This document shows, piece by piece, positions 17,422-26,321 of a stretch of 64,000 bases of DNA (within the stretch, counting starts at the first letter, position 1; the number at the start of each line of letters is the position of its first letter). The stretch spans positions 2,976,001 through 3,040,000 of the forward strand of contig NZ_JAGQAG010000001.1 of assembly GCF_021405525.1 (NCBI RefSeq), in the 5' to 3' direction. The DNA is from Ruegeria pomeroyi (GTDB taxonomy: Bacteria; Pseudomonadota; Alphaproteobacteria; Rhodobacterales; Rhodobacteraceae). A program made the position numbers and the translations under genes. The notes beneath the pieces were generated by a model. That model was not told the DNA's origin, did no database searches, and was given only the letters and a program-made list of their open reading frames with translations.

Positions 17422-18249
17422 TCAGGCGGCGCTCAGGGCGCAGCCTTCGATGGTGATGCGGTGCATGTAGCGGCGGTGGCCGTGATAATCGTTGATCGCC
17501 TTGTGCCAGGTCGACCGGTTGTCCCACATGGTCAGATCGCCCTCGCGCCAGCGCACGCGGCACTGGAACTCGGGCTGTTGGCAATGCTGGTAGATACCGT
17601 TCAGGATCGCGTCGGATTCGGTGGGGGACATCCCGTCGATGCGGGTGGTGAACTGCGGATTCACAAACAAGCACGGGCGCCCGGACAGCGGATGCCGGAT
17701 CACCATCGGGTGTTTCACATCCGGCTCGGGCATGGCGTTTTCGTTCAGCCGCCCCTCTTCGCGCGCCTTCTTGGCCGCCGGGCTGTTGACGAAGACATGA
17801 TAAGTGCCGTGCCAGGCCTCGAGCCCCTCCAGCATTTTCTTGAACCGGTCCGACAGGGCGTCATAGGCGGCCGCCATCGAACTGAAGGCAGTGTCGCCGC
17901 CCACCGGCGGCATCTCCTTGGCGCTCAGGATCGAACCCAGCGCCGGTTCGGCATCATAGGAATGGTCGGTATGCCAGACCTCGCCGATCGCGCCTGTCTG
18001 GTCCTTCTCCTTCAGAACAATTGCGATGTTCGGATGGGTGTCCAGCGGGGTGAAGAACCGGTTGATGTTGATCTTGCCGATCGCCTCGGCAAAGGCGATG
18101 TGCTCCTCAGGTTCGAGATGCTGATCGCGGATCGACAAGACCGAGTATTTGGCAAATGCGTCCTTGATCCGGGCGACATGTTCGGGGTTGCGCACATCCG
18201 CGCTGTAGATGTCGGCGCCCAGCGCGGTGGTCATGGGTACGATTTCCAT
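17422..18249 (-). CDS. TauD/TfdA-family Fe(II)/2-oxoglutarate dioxygenase
   Basis: 275 residues. The iron facial triad is H93-x-D95 (VWHTDHSY) and H249 in the conserved WDNRSTWHKA, with Arg candidates near 260-264 for 2-oxoglutarate. Family members desulfonate taurine (TauD), cleave alkyl sulfates to aldehyde and sulfate (AtsK), or act on aryloxyalkanoates. Next to an alkylsulfatase, an AtsK-like role is the most attractive inference. Start 18249 is taken because AGGAG lies about 8 nt upstream; a longer frame to 18303 would overlap the upstream gene and looks spurious. Confidence 0.88.
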   Translation of the reverse strand: MEIVPMTTALGADIYSADVRNPEHVARIKDAFAKYSVLSIRDQHLEPEEHIAFAEAIGKININRFFTPLDTHPNIAIVLKEKDQTGAIGEVWHTDHSYDAEPALGSILSAKEMPPVGGDTAFSSMAAAYDALSDRFKKMLEGLEAWHGTYHVFVNSPAAKKAREEGRLNENAMPEPDVKHPMVIRHPLSGRPCLFVNPQFTTRIDGMSPTESDAILNGIYQHCQQPEFQCRVRWREGDLTMWDNRSTWHKAINDYHGHRRYMHRITIEGCALSAA

Positions 18250-18299
18250 TGCCTTCTCCTTGCTTGTCTGTGGTGCCCGGTCCTCGGGCGTTTGAGGTG

Positions 18300-19985
18300 T
18301 CATTCGGATGGTTGCGTCATCAGCACGCCGCGCCGACCGACCTGCCTGTTCTCGGGGTCGATCAAGGCGCCGGGGTTGAGGATGCCCGCAGGGTCGAAGC
18401 GGCTTTTCATCGCGGCAATCGCGGCTCGCATCAGGGCCGGGCTTTGGGCCTCATAGCCGCCACGATGATCGCGGCCCACCGCGTGGTGATGGGTGACCGT
18501 GCCACCATGCGTGGTGACGGCGGTATTCGCGGCCTGTTTGATACTGCGCCAAGCCTCCAAGGCTCCGGTCATGTCGCCGGGCGCGCCGCCATCGCAGTAG
18601 AAGGTGAAATAGGGCGCCGGGCCATCGGGGTAGACATGGGTAAAGCGGCAACTCAGCCGCCCGGGTTTGCCTGTCGCCCGTTTGATCGCCCAGCCGACAT
18701 CGGCCATGACATTGCGATAGAAATCCTCGAACCGGTCCCAGGTGATCGCGGATTCGAACGTGTCGACAATGACCCCCAGCCGGGTCAGACGGTCGCGGTA
18801 ATAGGGCATGCGGATAAAGGACTCGCGCCAGGCGCCCGCCGCGCCCTTGCGGTGTTCGTCGCCGCCCTTGAGCGAGGCCGCCACCGCCTCGGCATCCCAG
18901 CGCCCGCCATGATCGGCCATCAGCTCCAGTGCCCGCTCCATCCACGGGTCCAGCGCGTGATCGGCGCTCTCAAACCCCAGGACCAGCGTCGCGCTCTTGC
19001 CGTCGCCGATGCCATAGGCCGCAACCTCGGCCTCGTCGAGCAAGCGGCAGTTCGTCGGATAGAGCCCTGATTGAGACAGCGCGCGCACGGCCTTGGCGGC
19101 GCTGAAGAAACTGTCGAACCGCACCGAAGCCGAGGCGCGGAACCGCGGGCGGTCCTGCAAGCGCATCCAGGCCTCGGTGATGAGCCCCAGGTTCCCTTCG
19201 GACCCCAATACCATACGGTCGCCGGATATCCCGGCCCCCGAGCCGGGCAGGCGCCGGGTCTCCATGATGCCCGCTGGTGTGACCATCCGGGTCGCCTCGA
19301 CCAGATCATCGATATGGGTCATCAGCGTGGCGTAATGCCCGCCCGCACGGGTGGCGATCCATCCGCCCAAGGTCGAGAATTCAAAGCTCTGCGGAAAGAA
19401 CCGCAGCGTCAGACCATGTGGGCGCAGCTGCTCTTCCAGTGCCGGACCATAGGTACCGGCCTGAATGCGCGCGGCGCGGCTCAGGCTGTCGACCTCGAGG
19501 ACGCGGTCGAAATTCTGCATGTCCACGCAAACCGTGCCGCGATAGGCTGGCCCGACATCGGGCTCGACCCCGCCGCAAACGCTCGACCCGCCGCCATAGG
19601 GGATGACCGCGATGTCATTCGCGCCGGCCCAGTCGAGAAGCGCCGCGATCTGGTCTTCGGTCCTTGGGAATGCGACCAGATCGACCGGTTCCGGCACATG
19701 GCGCATCACCATGCGGATATTGTCGGCAGTGCTTTTGCCATAGGAATGCGACAGCCGGTCATGGGCGCCGTCGGACATGATTTCGGCAAGGCTTGCCGGA
19801 GGTGTCACGCGCGGCGCCCGTAGCTTGAATTCCGCAACCTTCGGTTCCGGCGCGATGGCGGCGGGGTCGCGTCCGAATGCGCGCGCAATGCTGTCGAGCA
19901 GCGCCGTCTCGGGGTGGGTCAGGGCGAAATCCGCCCGACCCCAGCCCCAGAACGAGCGCTCCTTGTTCGCAGGGATTTTGGGCAT
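18300..19985 (-). CDS. FAD-binding oxidase, alkyldihydroxyacetone-phosphate synthase-like (PF01565/PF02913)
   Basis: 561 residues. The N-terminal FAD_binding_4 domain (VAFPRTEDQIAALLDWA, IPYGGGSSVCGG, then GTYGPALEEQL and STLGGWIATRAGG) is followed by an FAD-oxidase C domain with HHHAVGRDH near residue 505. These features match alkylglycerone-phosphate synthase and related glycolate/lactate-type oxidases. Soluble, no signal peptide; AGGAGA precedes the ATG. It is between the TRAP permease and the dioxygenase. It may oxidise a hydroxylated or ether-linked alkyl intermediate; the exact substrate is unknown. Confidence 0.85.
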   Translation of the reverse strand: MPKIPANKERSFWGWGRADFALTHPETALLDSIARAFGRDPAAIAPEPKVAEFKLRAPRVTPPASLAEIMSDGAHDRLSHSYGKSTADNIRMVMRHVPEPVDLVAFPRTEDQIAALLDWAGANDIAVIPYGGGSSVCGGVEPDVGPAYRGTVCVDMQNFDRVLEVDSLSRAARIQAGTYGPALEEQLRPHGLTLRFFPQSFEFSTLGGWIATRAGGHYATLMTHIDDLVEATRMVTPAGIMETRRLPGSGAGISGDRMVLGSEGNLGLITEAWMRLQDRPRFRASASVRFDSFFSAAKAVRALSQSGLYPTNCRLLDEAEVAAYGIGDGKSATLVLGFESADHALDPWMERALELMADHGGRWDAEAVAASLKGGDEHRKGAAGAWRESFIRMPYYRDRLTRLGVIVDTFESAITWDRFEDFYRNVMADVGWAIKRATGKPGRLSCRFTHVYPDGPAPYFTFYCDGGAPGDMTGALEAWRSIKQAANTAVTTHGGTVTHHHAVGRDHRGGYEAQSPALMRAAIAAMKSRFDPAGILNPGALIDPENRQVGRRGVLMTQPSE

Positions 19986-19996
19986 CGCGCTTTCTC

Positions 19997-21259
19997 CTAT
20001 GGCGAGACGAAATAGAGTGAAAGCTGGGGCGCGAAGGTGACCAGCATCAACACCGCGAACATGATCGCGATGAACGGCAGCACGGCATGGCAGATGTCCC
20101 AGAACCGCTCGCGAAAGGCGGTCATCGCCACCAGCACGTTCAGCCCGACAGGTGGCGTCAGCAGCCCGATTTCCAAGTTGATCACCATGATGATCCCGAA
20201 ATGCACCGGGTTGATGCCAAAGCTTTGCGCGGCGGCAAACAGGATCGGCCCAAGCAGCAGGATGGCCGAGACCACGTCAATCAGGCAGCCGATCACGATA
20301 AGCGCGGCATTGACCGCCAGAAGAAAGGCGATCTTCGAGCTGACTGCCCCCTGAAGCCACTGGGCGAAATCCTGCGGGATGCCCTCGATCGCAAGGATGG
20401 TCTTGATCGACAGCGCCACCGCCACGATAGGAAACAGCGTTCCCAGCATCTGGGCAGTTTGCAGGCCGACCGCAAAGAAATCCCTCGGCCCAAGCTCGCG
20501 ATGAATGAACAGTTCGACCAGCATCGCATAGCCGACCGAAACGGCGGCCGCCTCGGTGGGCGAAAAATAGCCCGAGTAGATGCCCCCCAACAGGATCACC
20601 GGCAGCATCAACGACCAGATGCCGTTGCGAAACGCCGCCATGAGGCGGGAGATGGAAAACGGGGTCCGGGGAACGTGGCGGTTGCTGAGCAGACTGTAAA
20701 TGCCCAGTGCCACGGTCAGCAGGATGCCGGGGATGATCCCGGCCAGGAACAGATCGACAATCGAGGTTTCCGTGATGATCCCATAGATAATCAGCGGGAT
20801 CGAGGGCGGGATGATGATCCCCAGCGTCCCCGCCGAGGTCACGGACCCAAGCGCGAATTTACGGGTATAGCCCGCCTCCTTGAGGGCCGGATACATCACC
20901 GCCCCCACCGCCAGCAGCGTCGCGGGCGACGACCCCGAGATGGCAGAGAACAGCGCGCAGCTGAGGATCGTGGCAAAGCCCAATCCGCCGGGCATCCACT
21001 CGGTTGCGGCGCGCACGATCTCGATCAGCCGTTCGGCGATCGAGCCACGCGACATCAGGGCGCCCGCGATGATGAACATCGGGATGGCCAGCAGGACGGA
21101 ATTGTCCATCGCCGTCCAGATATCCTCGATCAGGTAGACGACCAGCCCGTCGCCCCAGACCAGATGTACATAGGCGGTGGCGGCAAGCAGGATGAGAATG
21201 ACGCTCTGCCGCAGGATCAGAAGCGCGGCGAACAGGGCAAACAGGCCAAGCACCTCCAT
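19997..21259 (-). CDS. dctM: TRAP transporter large permease (DctM family)
   Basis: 420 residues, about 12 hydrophobic segments. Typical DctM elements are VLLAIPMFIIAGALMSRG near residue 55, SGSSPATLLAVG near 110, IIIPPSIPLIIYGIITETSI near 150 and LLTPPVGLNV near 365. It forms the Na+-coupled membrane channel of a TRAP importer for organic anions with the small permease and binding protein encoded immediately upstream. It starts three bases after the small subunit stop. Substrate unknown; the downstream alkylsulfatase suggests an alkyl sulfate or other amphiphilic anion. Confidence 0.93.
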   Translation of the reverse strand: MEVLGLFALFAALLILRQSVILILLAATAYVHLVWGDGLVVYLIEDIWTAMDNSVLLAIPMFIIAGALMSRGSIAERLIEIVRAATEWMPGGLGFATILSCALFSAISGSSPATLLAVGAVMYPALKEAGYTRKFALGSVTSAGTLGIIIPPSIPLIIYGIITETSIVDLFLAGIIPGILLTVALGIYSLLSNRHVPRTPFSISRLMAAFRNGIWSLMLPVILLGGIYSGYFSPTEAAAVSVGYAMLVELFIHRELGPRDFFAVGLQTAQMLGTLFPIVAVALSIKTILAIEGIPQDFAQWLQGAVSSKIAFLLAVNAALIVIGCLIDVVSAILLLGPILFAAAQSFGINPVHFGIIMVINLEIGLLTPPVGLNVLVAMTAFRERFWDICHAVLPFIAIMFAVLMLVTFAPQLSLYFVSP

Positions 21260-21262
21260 ATG

Positions 21263-21742
21263 TCAGCCCTCGCCGGTATGTTCGGGCTTGGTACCCGGAA
21301 CGAGAAAGAAGATCAGATGCCGTAAAGCGGCGGTGCCGAACGCATAGGGAAACACCAGCTGGATCGGCCAGAGCGGGATATGGATCACTTCGGCTTTGTC
21401 CTTGAACTGAATGGATTCACTGACAAATTCGATTGCATACCAGCACAGGCCGCCGAACAGGATCGCCGAGATCAGGTCGCCCAGCCGGTCGACCCAGGGA
21501 TAGGGCAGCACGCGGTCGGCGAAATTGGCGCGCAGGTGGGCATTGTTGCCCACCGCGATGGTCAGGCCCAGAATACCGGCGACGATGGCACCGAACACGG
21601 CCATTTTCTGAGCCCCCCAGATTGCCTGGGACAGGAACTCGCGGGCAAAGACATCCGCCAGGAGCAACCCGCAGGTCACCGCATAAGCGGTGACCGCGAC
21701 CATGCCTTCGACCCGCAAGAGCATTGTAAGATAGCGCTGCAT
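21263..21742 (-). CDS. dctQ: TRAP transporter small permease (DctQ family)
   Basis: 159 residues with four transmembrane segments (about 10-30, 45-68, 90-110 and 130-150) and the conserved ADVFAREFLSQAIWGAQ segment of DctQ subunits. The start at 21742 (MQRYLTMLL) was chosen because the longer upstream frame is Arg-rich and overlaps the binding protein gene. It sits between dctP-like (26 bp gap) and dctM-like (3 bp gap), so the three are co-transcribed. Confidence 0.88.
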   Translation of the reverse strand: MQRYLTMLLRVEGMVAVTAYAVTCGLLLADVFAREFLSQAIWGAQKMAVFGAIVAGILGLTIAVGNNAHLRANFADRVLPYPWVDRLGDLISAILFGGLCWYAIEFVSESIQFKDKAEVIHIPLWPIQLVFPYAFGTAALRHLIFFLVPGTKPEHTGEG

Positions 21743-21768
21743 CGTGTCAGCCCCCGGTTCAGGCCGGG

Positions 21769-22770
21769 TCAGGACCCACAGGCGGCCTTGGCCTGCGCGA
21801 TCCGGTCGGCGACGGCCTGGGCATCGCCGCCTGCCTCTTCGATGATCGCCGCCAATACGCCGTCCGCCGCGGCCTTCCACACGGCGCCTTCCGCGGCGCT
21901 CAGATGCTTGACCGGCACGCCCGCGCCTTCGAGTTGCCCAAGAAGCGCAGGCTCAGCCCCGAGGATCCCTTGCGTCAGCTGCGGCCCGGCGGCGGTGAAC
22001 ACACCCAGCCATTGCTTTTCCTGGTCAGAGAGCTTGGCCCAGGTCCGCCCCGATACAGCGACGGTGCCGATCAGGCGAGCGTGATTGGTGACGGTGACAT
22101 GCGGGGCGACCTTGTGGGTCCCGATCCCGATCCCGAACAGCGTCGGGAACCAGGCCGCGTCAACGGTGCCGGTCTGCAAGGCCGGGATCGCGTCCGACGT
22201 ACCCATCGGAACCCCCTGAACGCCCCAGGCCTTGGCCAGCGCCGCGTCGGCGATCGAGGGAGCGATGCGCATCTTTTTGCCGGCCAGGTCCGCCGGGCTG
22301 GAAACAGGCTCCTTGGAGAACAGGACATAGTGGCCGACTTCCATCCAGGTCAGCGGCACCACGCCGGCGCCCTCCATGATGCCGCCCAGCGTATCCGAAA
22401 GATGCTCATAGGTGACACAGGTCCCCTGTTCGGGGCTGTCGAACAGATAGGCCGCCGAAGGGATCGCCAGTTCCTGGCTCAGCAGGGTCAGCGGCACGTT
22501 GGACACAAAGGCGATATCCAACCGCCCCTTGGCGGTTTGGCGCAGCACCGTCTGTTCGTCACCAGCCTGCGCATCCAGCAGCAGCTCGATCTTCAACTCG
22601 CCGCCCGAAACCTCTTCGATCTTGGCGGCGACCCCGGTCGCCCATTTGCCCCAGGGCGAGCCGGATGGCGCCACCGAGCCGAGCTTGAGAACCGTTTCCG
22701 CAACGGCTGATGCACTGATGGCCGCCAGACCGCACGCAAGGGCAAGGCCCTTGAGCATGGACTTTTTCAT
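21769..22770 (-). CDS. dctP: TRAP transporter periplasmic solute-binding protein (DctP family)
   Basis: 333 residues. A Sec signal peptide spans about residues 1-24 (KKSM start, hydrophobic core, cleavage near AVAE). The mature protein begins LKLGSVAPSGSPWGKWA, and LAGKKMRIAPS near 170 contains the Arg that usually contacts the ligand carboxylate or sulfate in this family. It is the first gene of the minus-strand operon, with GGGAGAG before the ATG and a dyad 16-31 bp upstream. It captures the substrate in the periplasm. The ligand is inferred to be an alkyl sulfate/sulfonate-like or carboxylate anion. Confidence 0.92.
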   Translation of the reverse strand: MKKSMLKGLALACGLAAISASAVAETVLKLGSVAPSGSPWGKWATGVAAKIEEVSGGELKIELLLDAQAGDEQTVLRQTAKGRLDIAFVSNVPLTLLSQELAIPSAAYLFDSPEQGTCVTYEHLSDTLGGIMEGAGVVPLTWMEVGHYVLFSKEPVSSPADLAGKKMRIAPSIADAALAKAWGVQGVPMGTSDAIPALQTGTVDAAWFPTLFGIGIGTHKVAPHVTVTNHARLIGTVAVSGRTWAKLSDQEKQWLGVFTAAGPQLTQGILGAEPALLGQLEGAGVPVKHLSAAEGAVWKAAADGVLAAIIEEAGGDAQAVADRIAQAKAACGS

Positions 22771-22785
22771 TACTCTCTCCCTGAT

Positions 22786-22801
22786 TGAACGTTTTCGTTC
22801 A
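22786..22801. promoter_or_regulatory. Palindromic operator-like dyad upstream of dctP
   Basis: Perfect inverted repeat TGAACG-tttt-CGTTCA in the divergent gap between dctP (minus) and the GMC oxidase gene (plus). This size and symmetry suit a TetR-type dimer. The TetR-family gene at 28115-28726 ends the plus-strand operon and is the natural candidate. Confidence 0.45.
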
Positions 22802-22859
22802 TATTTCGGCTCCCCCCTCCTCCGGGAATCGCCGCCTTACAGGAAGCAAACAAAATTTC

Positions 22860-22873
22860 TGGACTTTCGTCCA
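22860..22873. promoter_or_regulatory. Second inverted repeat in the same divergent promoter
   Basis: TGGAC-tttc-GTCCA, about 70 bp from the first dyad and sharing the TGRAC/GTYCA half-site pattern, though its spacer is two bases shorter. It lies about 115 bp before the GMC oxidase start. It may be a second binding site for the same regulator. Confidence 0.35.
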
Positions 22874-22987
22874 ATAAATTCGCTTAATCTTTTTCGAGGA
22901 GATGGATCGGACTGGGATTCGCCCTGCGAAGGGTAAGAATGGCAGGGCAACGGGCACGGTCCGATGGGGAGAACCAGGGAGTTGGAA

Positions 22988-24625
22988 ATGAGCTATGATT
23001 TCGTGATCGTGGGCGGCGGGTCAGCCGGGGCGACGATCGCATCGCGCCTGAGCGAGGACCCGAGTGTCAAAGTCTGCCTGCTCGAGGCGGGTGGCGGCGG
23101 CCGGGACATCCTGATCCGCGCCCCAATGGGCGTGGTGGCGATGCTGCCCGGCTATGGCAAGATCAACAACTGGGCCTTCAAGACGGTACCGCAGCCGGGG
23201 CTGAACGGGCGCCAGGGCTATCAGCCGCGCGGCAAGGCGCTGGGCGGGTCGAGCGCGATCAACGCGATGCTCTATGTGCGCGGCCAGAAAGAGGATTACG
23301 ACAGCTGGGCAGAACTCGGCAACGATGGTTGGGATTGGGACAGCATCCTGCCCTATTTCAGACGGGCCGAAAACAACGTGCGCGGCGCCGATGCGGCGCA
23401 TGGTGACAGCGGGCCGCTCCAGGTCTCGGACCAGAAGGCTCCACGCCCGATCTCCGAGGCATTCATCGAGGCCAGCACCCAGATGCAGATCCGCCGGACC
23501 GAGGATTTCAACCGGGGCGACAACAGCGGCGCGGGCTATTGGCAGGCGACCATCCACCACAGCCCCGACAAGAATGGCGAGCGTTGCTCGGCGGCGGCGG
23601 CCTATCTGTTCCCGGTGATGGACAAGCGCCCCAACCTGACCGTTATCACCAAGGCGCGCACCACCCGTATCCTGTTCGAGGGCAAGCGCGCCATCGGGGT
23701 CGAATACCGGGTCGGCAAGGCGACGCATCGCGCCATGGCGGGCAAGGAAGTGGTCCTGAGTGCTGGTGCCTTCCAGTCACCGCAGATACTGCAATTGTCG
23801 GGCGTGGGCCGGGCACAGGACATCACCCCGCACGGGATCGGCATGGTGCACGAGTTGCCGGGCGTCGGCCAGAATCTGCAAGACCACCTCGATTTCATTC
23901 TCGGCTACACCACCAAGGATACCGACAATATCGGCATCGGCCTGCGCGCGACCGGAAAGCTGTTCGGCGAGATTCTGAAATGGCGCAGGCACGGCAATTC
24001 GATGGTGGCCTCGACCATCACCGAAGCGGGAAGCTTCTTCAAGACCGACCCAAGCCTCGACCGGCCCGACGTGCAGACCCATTTCGTGATCTCGATCGTC
24101 GACGATCACGCGCGCAAACTGCATCTGGGTCATGGTTATTCCTGCCATGTCTGCGTGCTGCGTCCCCATTCGCGCGGCGAAGTGTTCCTGCAATCGGGCG
24201 ACCCGATGGCCGACCCCGGTATCGACCCGAAATTCCTCAGCGACGATCGCGACCTGCAAACCCTGATCAAGGGCGCCAAGATGACCCGCGCCGTGCTCGA
24301 AGCCCCGGCAATGGCGAAATACAAGCACAAGGAACTGTTCGGGGTGCATGACACCACCACCGACGCCGAGTGGGAACAGCATATCCGCAACCGCGCCGAT
24401 ACGGTCTATCATCCGGTCGGCACCTGCAAGATGGGCATCGACGACATGGCTGTGGTCGATCCGCAGCTCAAGGTGCGCGGGCTCGACGGGTTGCGCGTGG
24501 CCGATGCCTCGATCATGCCGCTCCTGGTCTCGGGCAACACCAATGCGCCCTCGATCATGATCGGCGAGAAATGCGCCGACATGATCAAGGCCGAATACAG
24601 CGCCGCTGCTGCGGCCGCCGAGTGA
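22988..24625 (+). CDS. GMC-family FAD alcohol dehydrogenase (AlkJ/choline dehydrogenase-like)
   Basis: 545 residues. FAD-binding GGGSAGATIASRLSED at the N-terminus, PRGKALGGSSAINAMLYVRG near residue 85 (GMC signature 1), AGAFQSPQILQLSG near 258 (signature 2), and the catalytic-His region YHPVGTCKMG near 475. GMC oxidases of this type oxidise primary alcohols: AlkJ on medium-chain alkanols, BetA on choline. The start at 22988 (MSYDF) has GGGAG upstream. Downstream acyl-CoA ligase and aldehyde dehydrogenase genes, without the usual bet partners, favour alkanol oxidation. An Ala-rich tail ends the protein. Confidence 0.88.
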   Translation: MSYDFVIVGGGSAGATIASRLSEDPSVKVCLLEAGGGGRDILIRAPMGVVAMLPGYGKINNWAFKTVPQPGLNGRQGYQPRGKALGGSSAINAMLYVRGQKEDYDSWAELGNDGWDWDSILPYFRRAENNVRGADAAHGDSGPLQVSDQKAPRPISEAFIEASTQMQIRRTEDFNRGDNSGAGYWQATIHHSPDKNGERCSAAAAYLFPVMDKRPNLTVITKARTTRILFEGKRAIGVEYRVGKATHRAMAGKEVVLSAGAFQSPQILQLSGVGRAQDITPHGIGMVHELPGVGQNLQDHLDFILGYTTKDTDNIGIGLRATGKLFGEILKWRRHGNSMVASTITEAGSFFKTDPSLDRPDVQTHFVISIVDDHARKLHLGHGYSCHVCVLRPHSRGEVFLQSGDPMADPGIDPKFLSDDRDLQTLIKGAKMTRAVLEAPAMAKYKHKELFGVHDTTTDAEWEQHIRNRADTVYHPVGTCKMGIDDMAVVDPQLKVRGLDGLRVADASIMPLLVSGNTNAPSIMIGEKCADMIKAEYSAAAAAAE

Positions 24626-24683
24626 ACAGAGATTTTGGCCTCGCTTGCAGCGGGGCCCGACCAACAACACAGGGAGATGGCCC

Positions 24684-26321
24684 ATGCTGGGTTCGATGAT
24701 GCGAAAAGAGCTGCTGATCAGCGATCTGATCGTGCATGCCGGGAAATACCATGCCGATACCGAAATCGTCAGCCGCGAGACCACCGGTGCCTTGCACTCC
24801 ACCAACTGGGGCGATGTGGCGGTCCGGTCGCGCAAGCTCGCCTCGGCCCTTGGCACGCTGGGCCTGTCGCAGGGCGACCGGGTGGCGACACTGGCCTGGA
24901 ACAACCACCGTCACCTGAAGATCTGGTTCGCCGTGTCCGGCAGCGGCATGGTCTGCCACACGCTGAACCCGCGCCTTGCACCACAGCAGTTCATCTTTAT
25001 CTGCAACGATGCCGGCGACAAGGCGATGTTCTTTGACAAGACCTTTATGCCGCTGATCACCGGAACGCGTGACCACCTGAAGACGATCGAGCATTTCATC
25101 TTCATGGGACCGCGCGACGCAGATGTTCTGGCGGCGATCCCGGACGTGGTCTTCTACGACGAGCTGATCGAACAGGGCGCCGACGATTACGAATGGCCCC
25201 AGATCAGCGAGGATAGCCCCTGCTCGCTCTGCTATACCTCCGGTACCACGGGCAATCCCAAGGGCGTGCTCTACAACAATCGCTCGACCATGATCCACAC
25301 CTTCGCGATCTCGCTGCCCGACGGGTTGAGCCTGTCGAGCGAGGAGACCATCCTGCCGGTGGTGCCGATGTTCCACGCCAATGCCTGGGGCATTCCCTAT
25401 GCCGCCGCGATGACCGGCGCCAAGCTGGTGATGCCGGGGCCGATGCTGGACGGTGACAGCCTGCTGGGGCTGATAGACGACCAGAAGGTGACGCTGGCCC
25501 TGGGCGTGCCGACGATCTGGATGATGCTGCTGGCGGCGGCGAAGAAATCAGGCTCCAGGATGGAGACCCTGCGCCGCAACGTGATCGGCGGATCCGCCGC
25601 CGCGCCGTCGATGATTGCCACCTTCCGCAACGATTATGACTGTGACACGATCCATGCCTGGGGGATGACCGAGACCTCGCCGCTGGGCACGGCCAACCGG
25701 CCCAAGGGCAAGCATGCCGATCTGGATGCCGATGCGATGGCGCTGTTGCGTCTGGGTCAGGGCCGCCCGCCCTTTGGCATCGACCTGCGCATCGTCGATG
25801 ACAAGGGCGCTCCCCTGCCCCATGACGGCAAGGCCGAAGGCGCCCTTCAGGTGCGCGGCCATTGGGTGGTCGATACCTATTTCGGCAAGGAGGCACCGGC
25901 AACCACCGGTGACGGCTGGTTCGATACCGGCGATGTCTCGACCATCGACGCCGACGGGTTCATGGTGATCCGCGACCGGACCAAGGACATCATCAAATCG
26001 GGCGGCGAGTGGATTTCCTCGGTCGACCTCGAAGGGATCGCGGTGGCGCATCCCGGCGTCGCCATGGCCGCCGCCATCGGCGCGATCCATCCGAAATGGG
26101 ACGAGCGCCCGATCATCATCGCGGTCAAGGCCGAAGGCGCCGACCCGAGCGAAGAGGAAATCCTCGCGCTTTACAAGGGCAAGGTCGCCAGCTGGCAGGT
26201 GCCCGACGCGGTGGTGTTCACCGATGCGATCCCGCTCAATGCCACCGGTAAGATGCTCAAGAACCAGCTGCGCGACCAGTTCGCCAATACCCTGATCGAG
26301 AGAGGTATCCAGGATGCTTGA
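24684..26321 (+). CDS. Medium/long-chain acyl-CoA synthetase (AMP-dependent, AlkK/FadD-like)
   Basis: 545 residues, ANL superfamily. P-loop-like YTSGTTGNPKGV near residue 180, FHANAWGIPYAA near 230, WGMTETSPLG near 325, GWFDTGD near 415, and the C-terminal lysine in NATGKMLKNQLR. It activates carboxylic acids to acyl-CoA via acyl-AMP. AGGGAG lies 7 nt before the ATG at 24684. It overlaps the next gene by 8 bp. Between an alcohol oxidase and an aldehyde dehydrogenase it fits the last step of alkanol to acyl-CoA conversion. Confidence 0.92.
   Translation: MLGSMMRKELLISDLIVHAGKYHADTEIVSRETTGALHSTNWGDVAVRSRKLASALGTLGLSQGDRVATLAWNNHRHLKIWFAVSGSGMVCHTLNPRLAPQQFIFICNDAGDKAMFFDKTFMPLITGTRDHLKTIEHFIFMGPRDADVLAAIPDVVFYDELIEQGADDYEWPQISEDSPCSLCYTSGTTGNPKGVLYNNRSTMIHTFAISLPDGLSLSSEETILPVVPMFHANAWGIPYAAAMTGAKLVMPGPMLDGDSLLGLIDDQKVTLALGVPTIWMMLLAAAKKSGSRMETLRRNVIGGSAAAPSMIATFRNDYDCDTIHAWGMTETSPLGTANRPKGKHADLDADAMALLRLGQGRPPFGIDLRIVDDKGAPLPHDGKAEGALQVRGHWVVDTYFGKEAPATTGDGWFDTGDVSTIDADGFMVIRDRTKDIIKSGGEWISSVDLEGIAVAHPGVAMAAAIGAIHPKWDERPIIIAVKAEGADPSEEEILALYKGKVASWQVPDAVVFTDAIPLNATGKMLKNQLRDQFANTLIERGIQDA

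Noticed and set aside
15297-17456. 719-residue open frame antisense to the alkylsulfatase gene
   Set aside because: Composition of a shadow frame, and the opposite strand carries THSHADH and a strong ribosome site.
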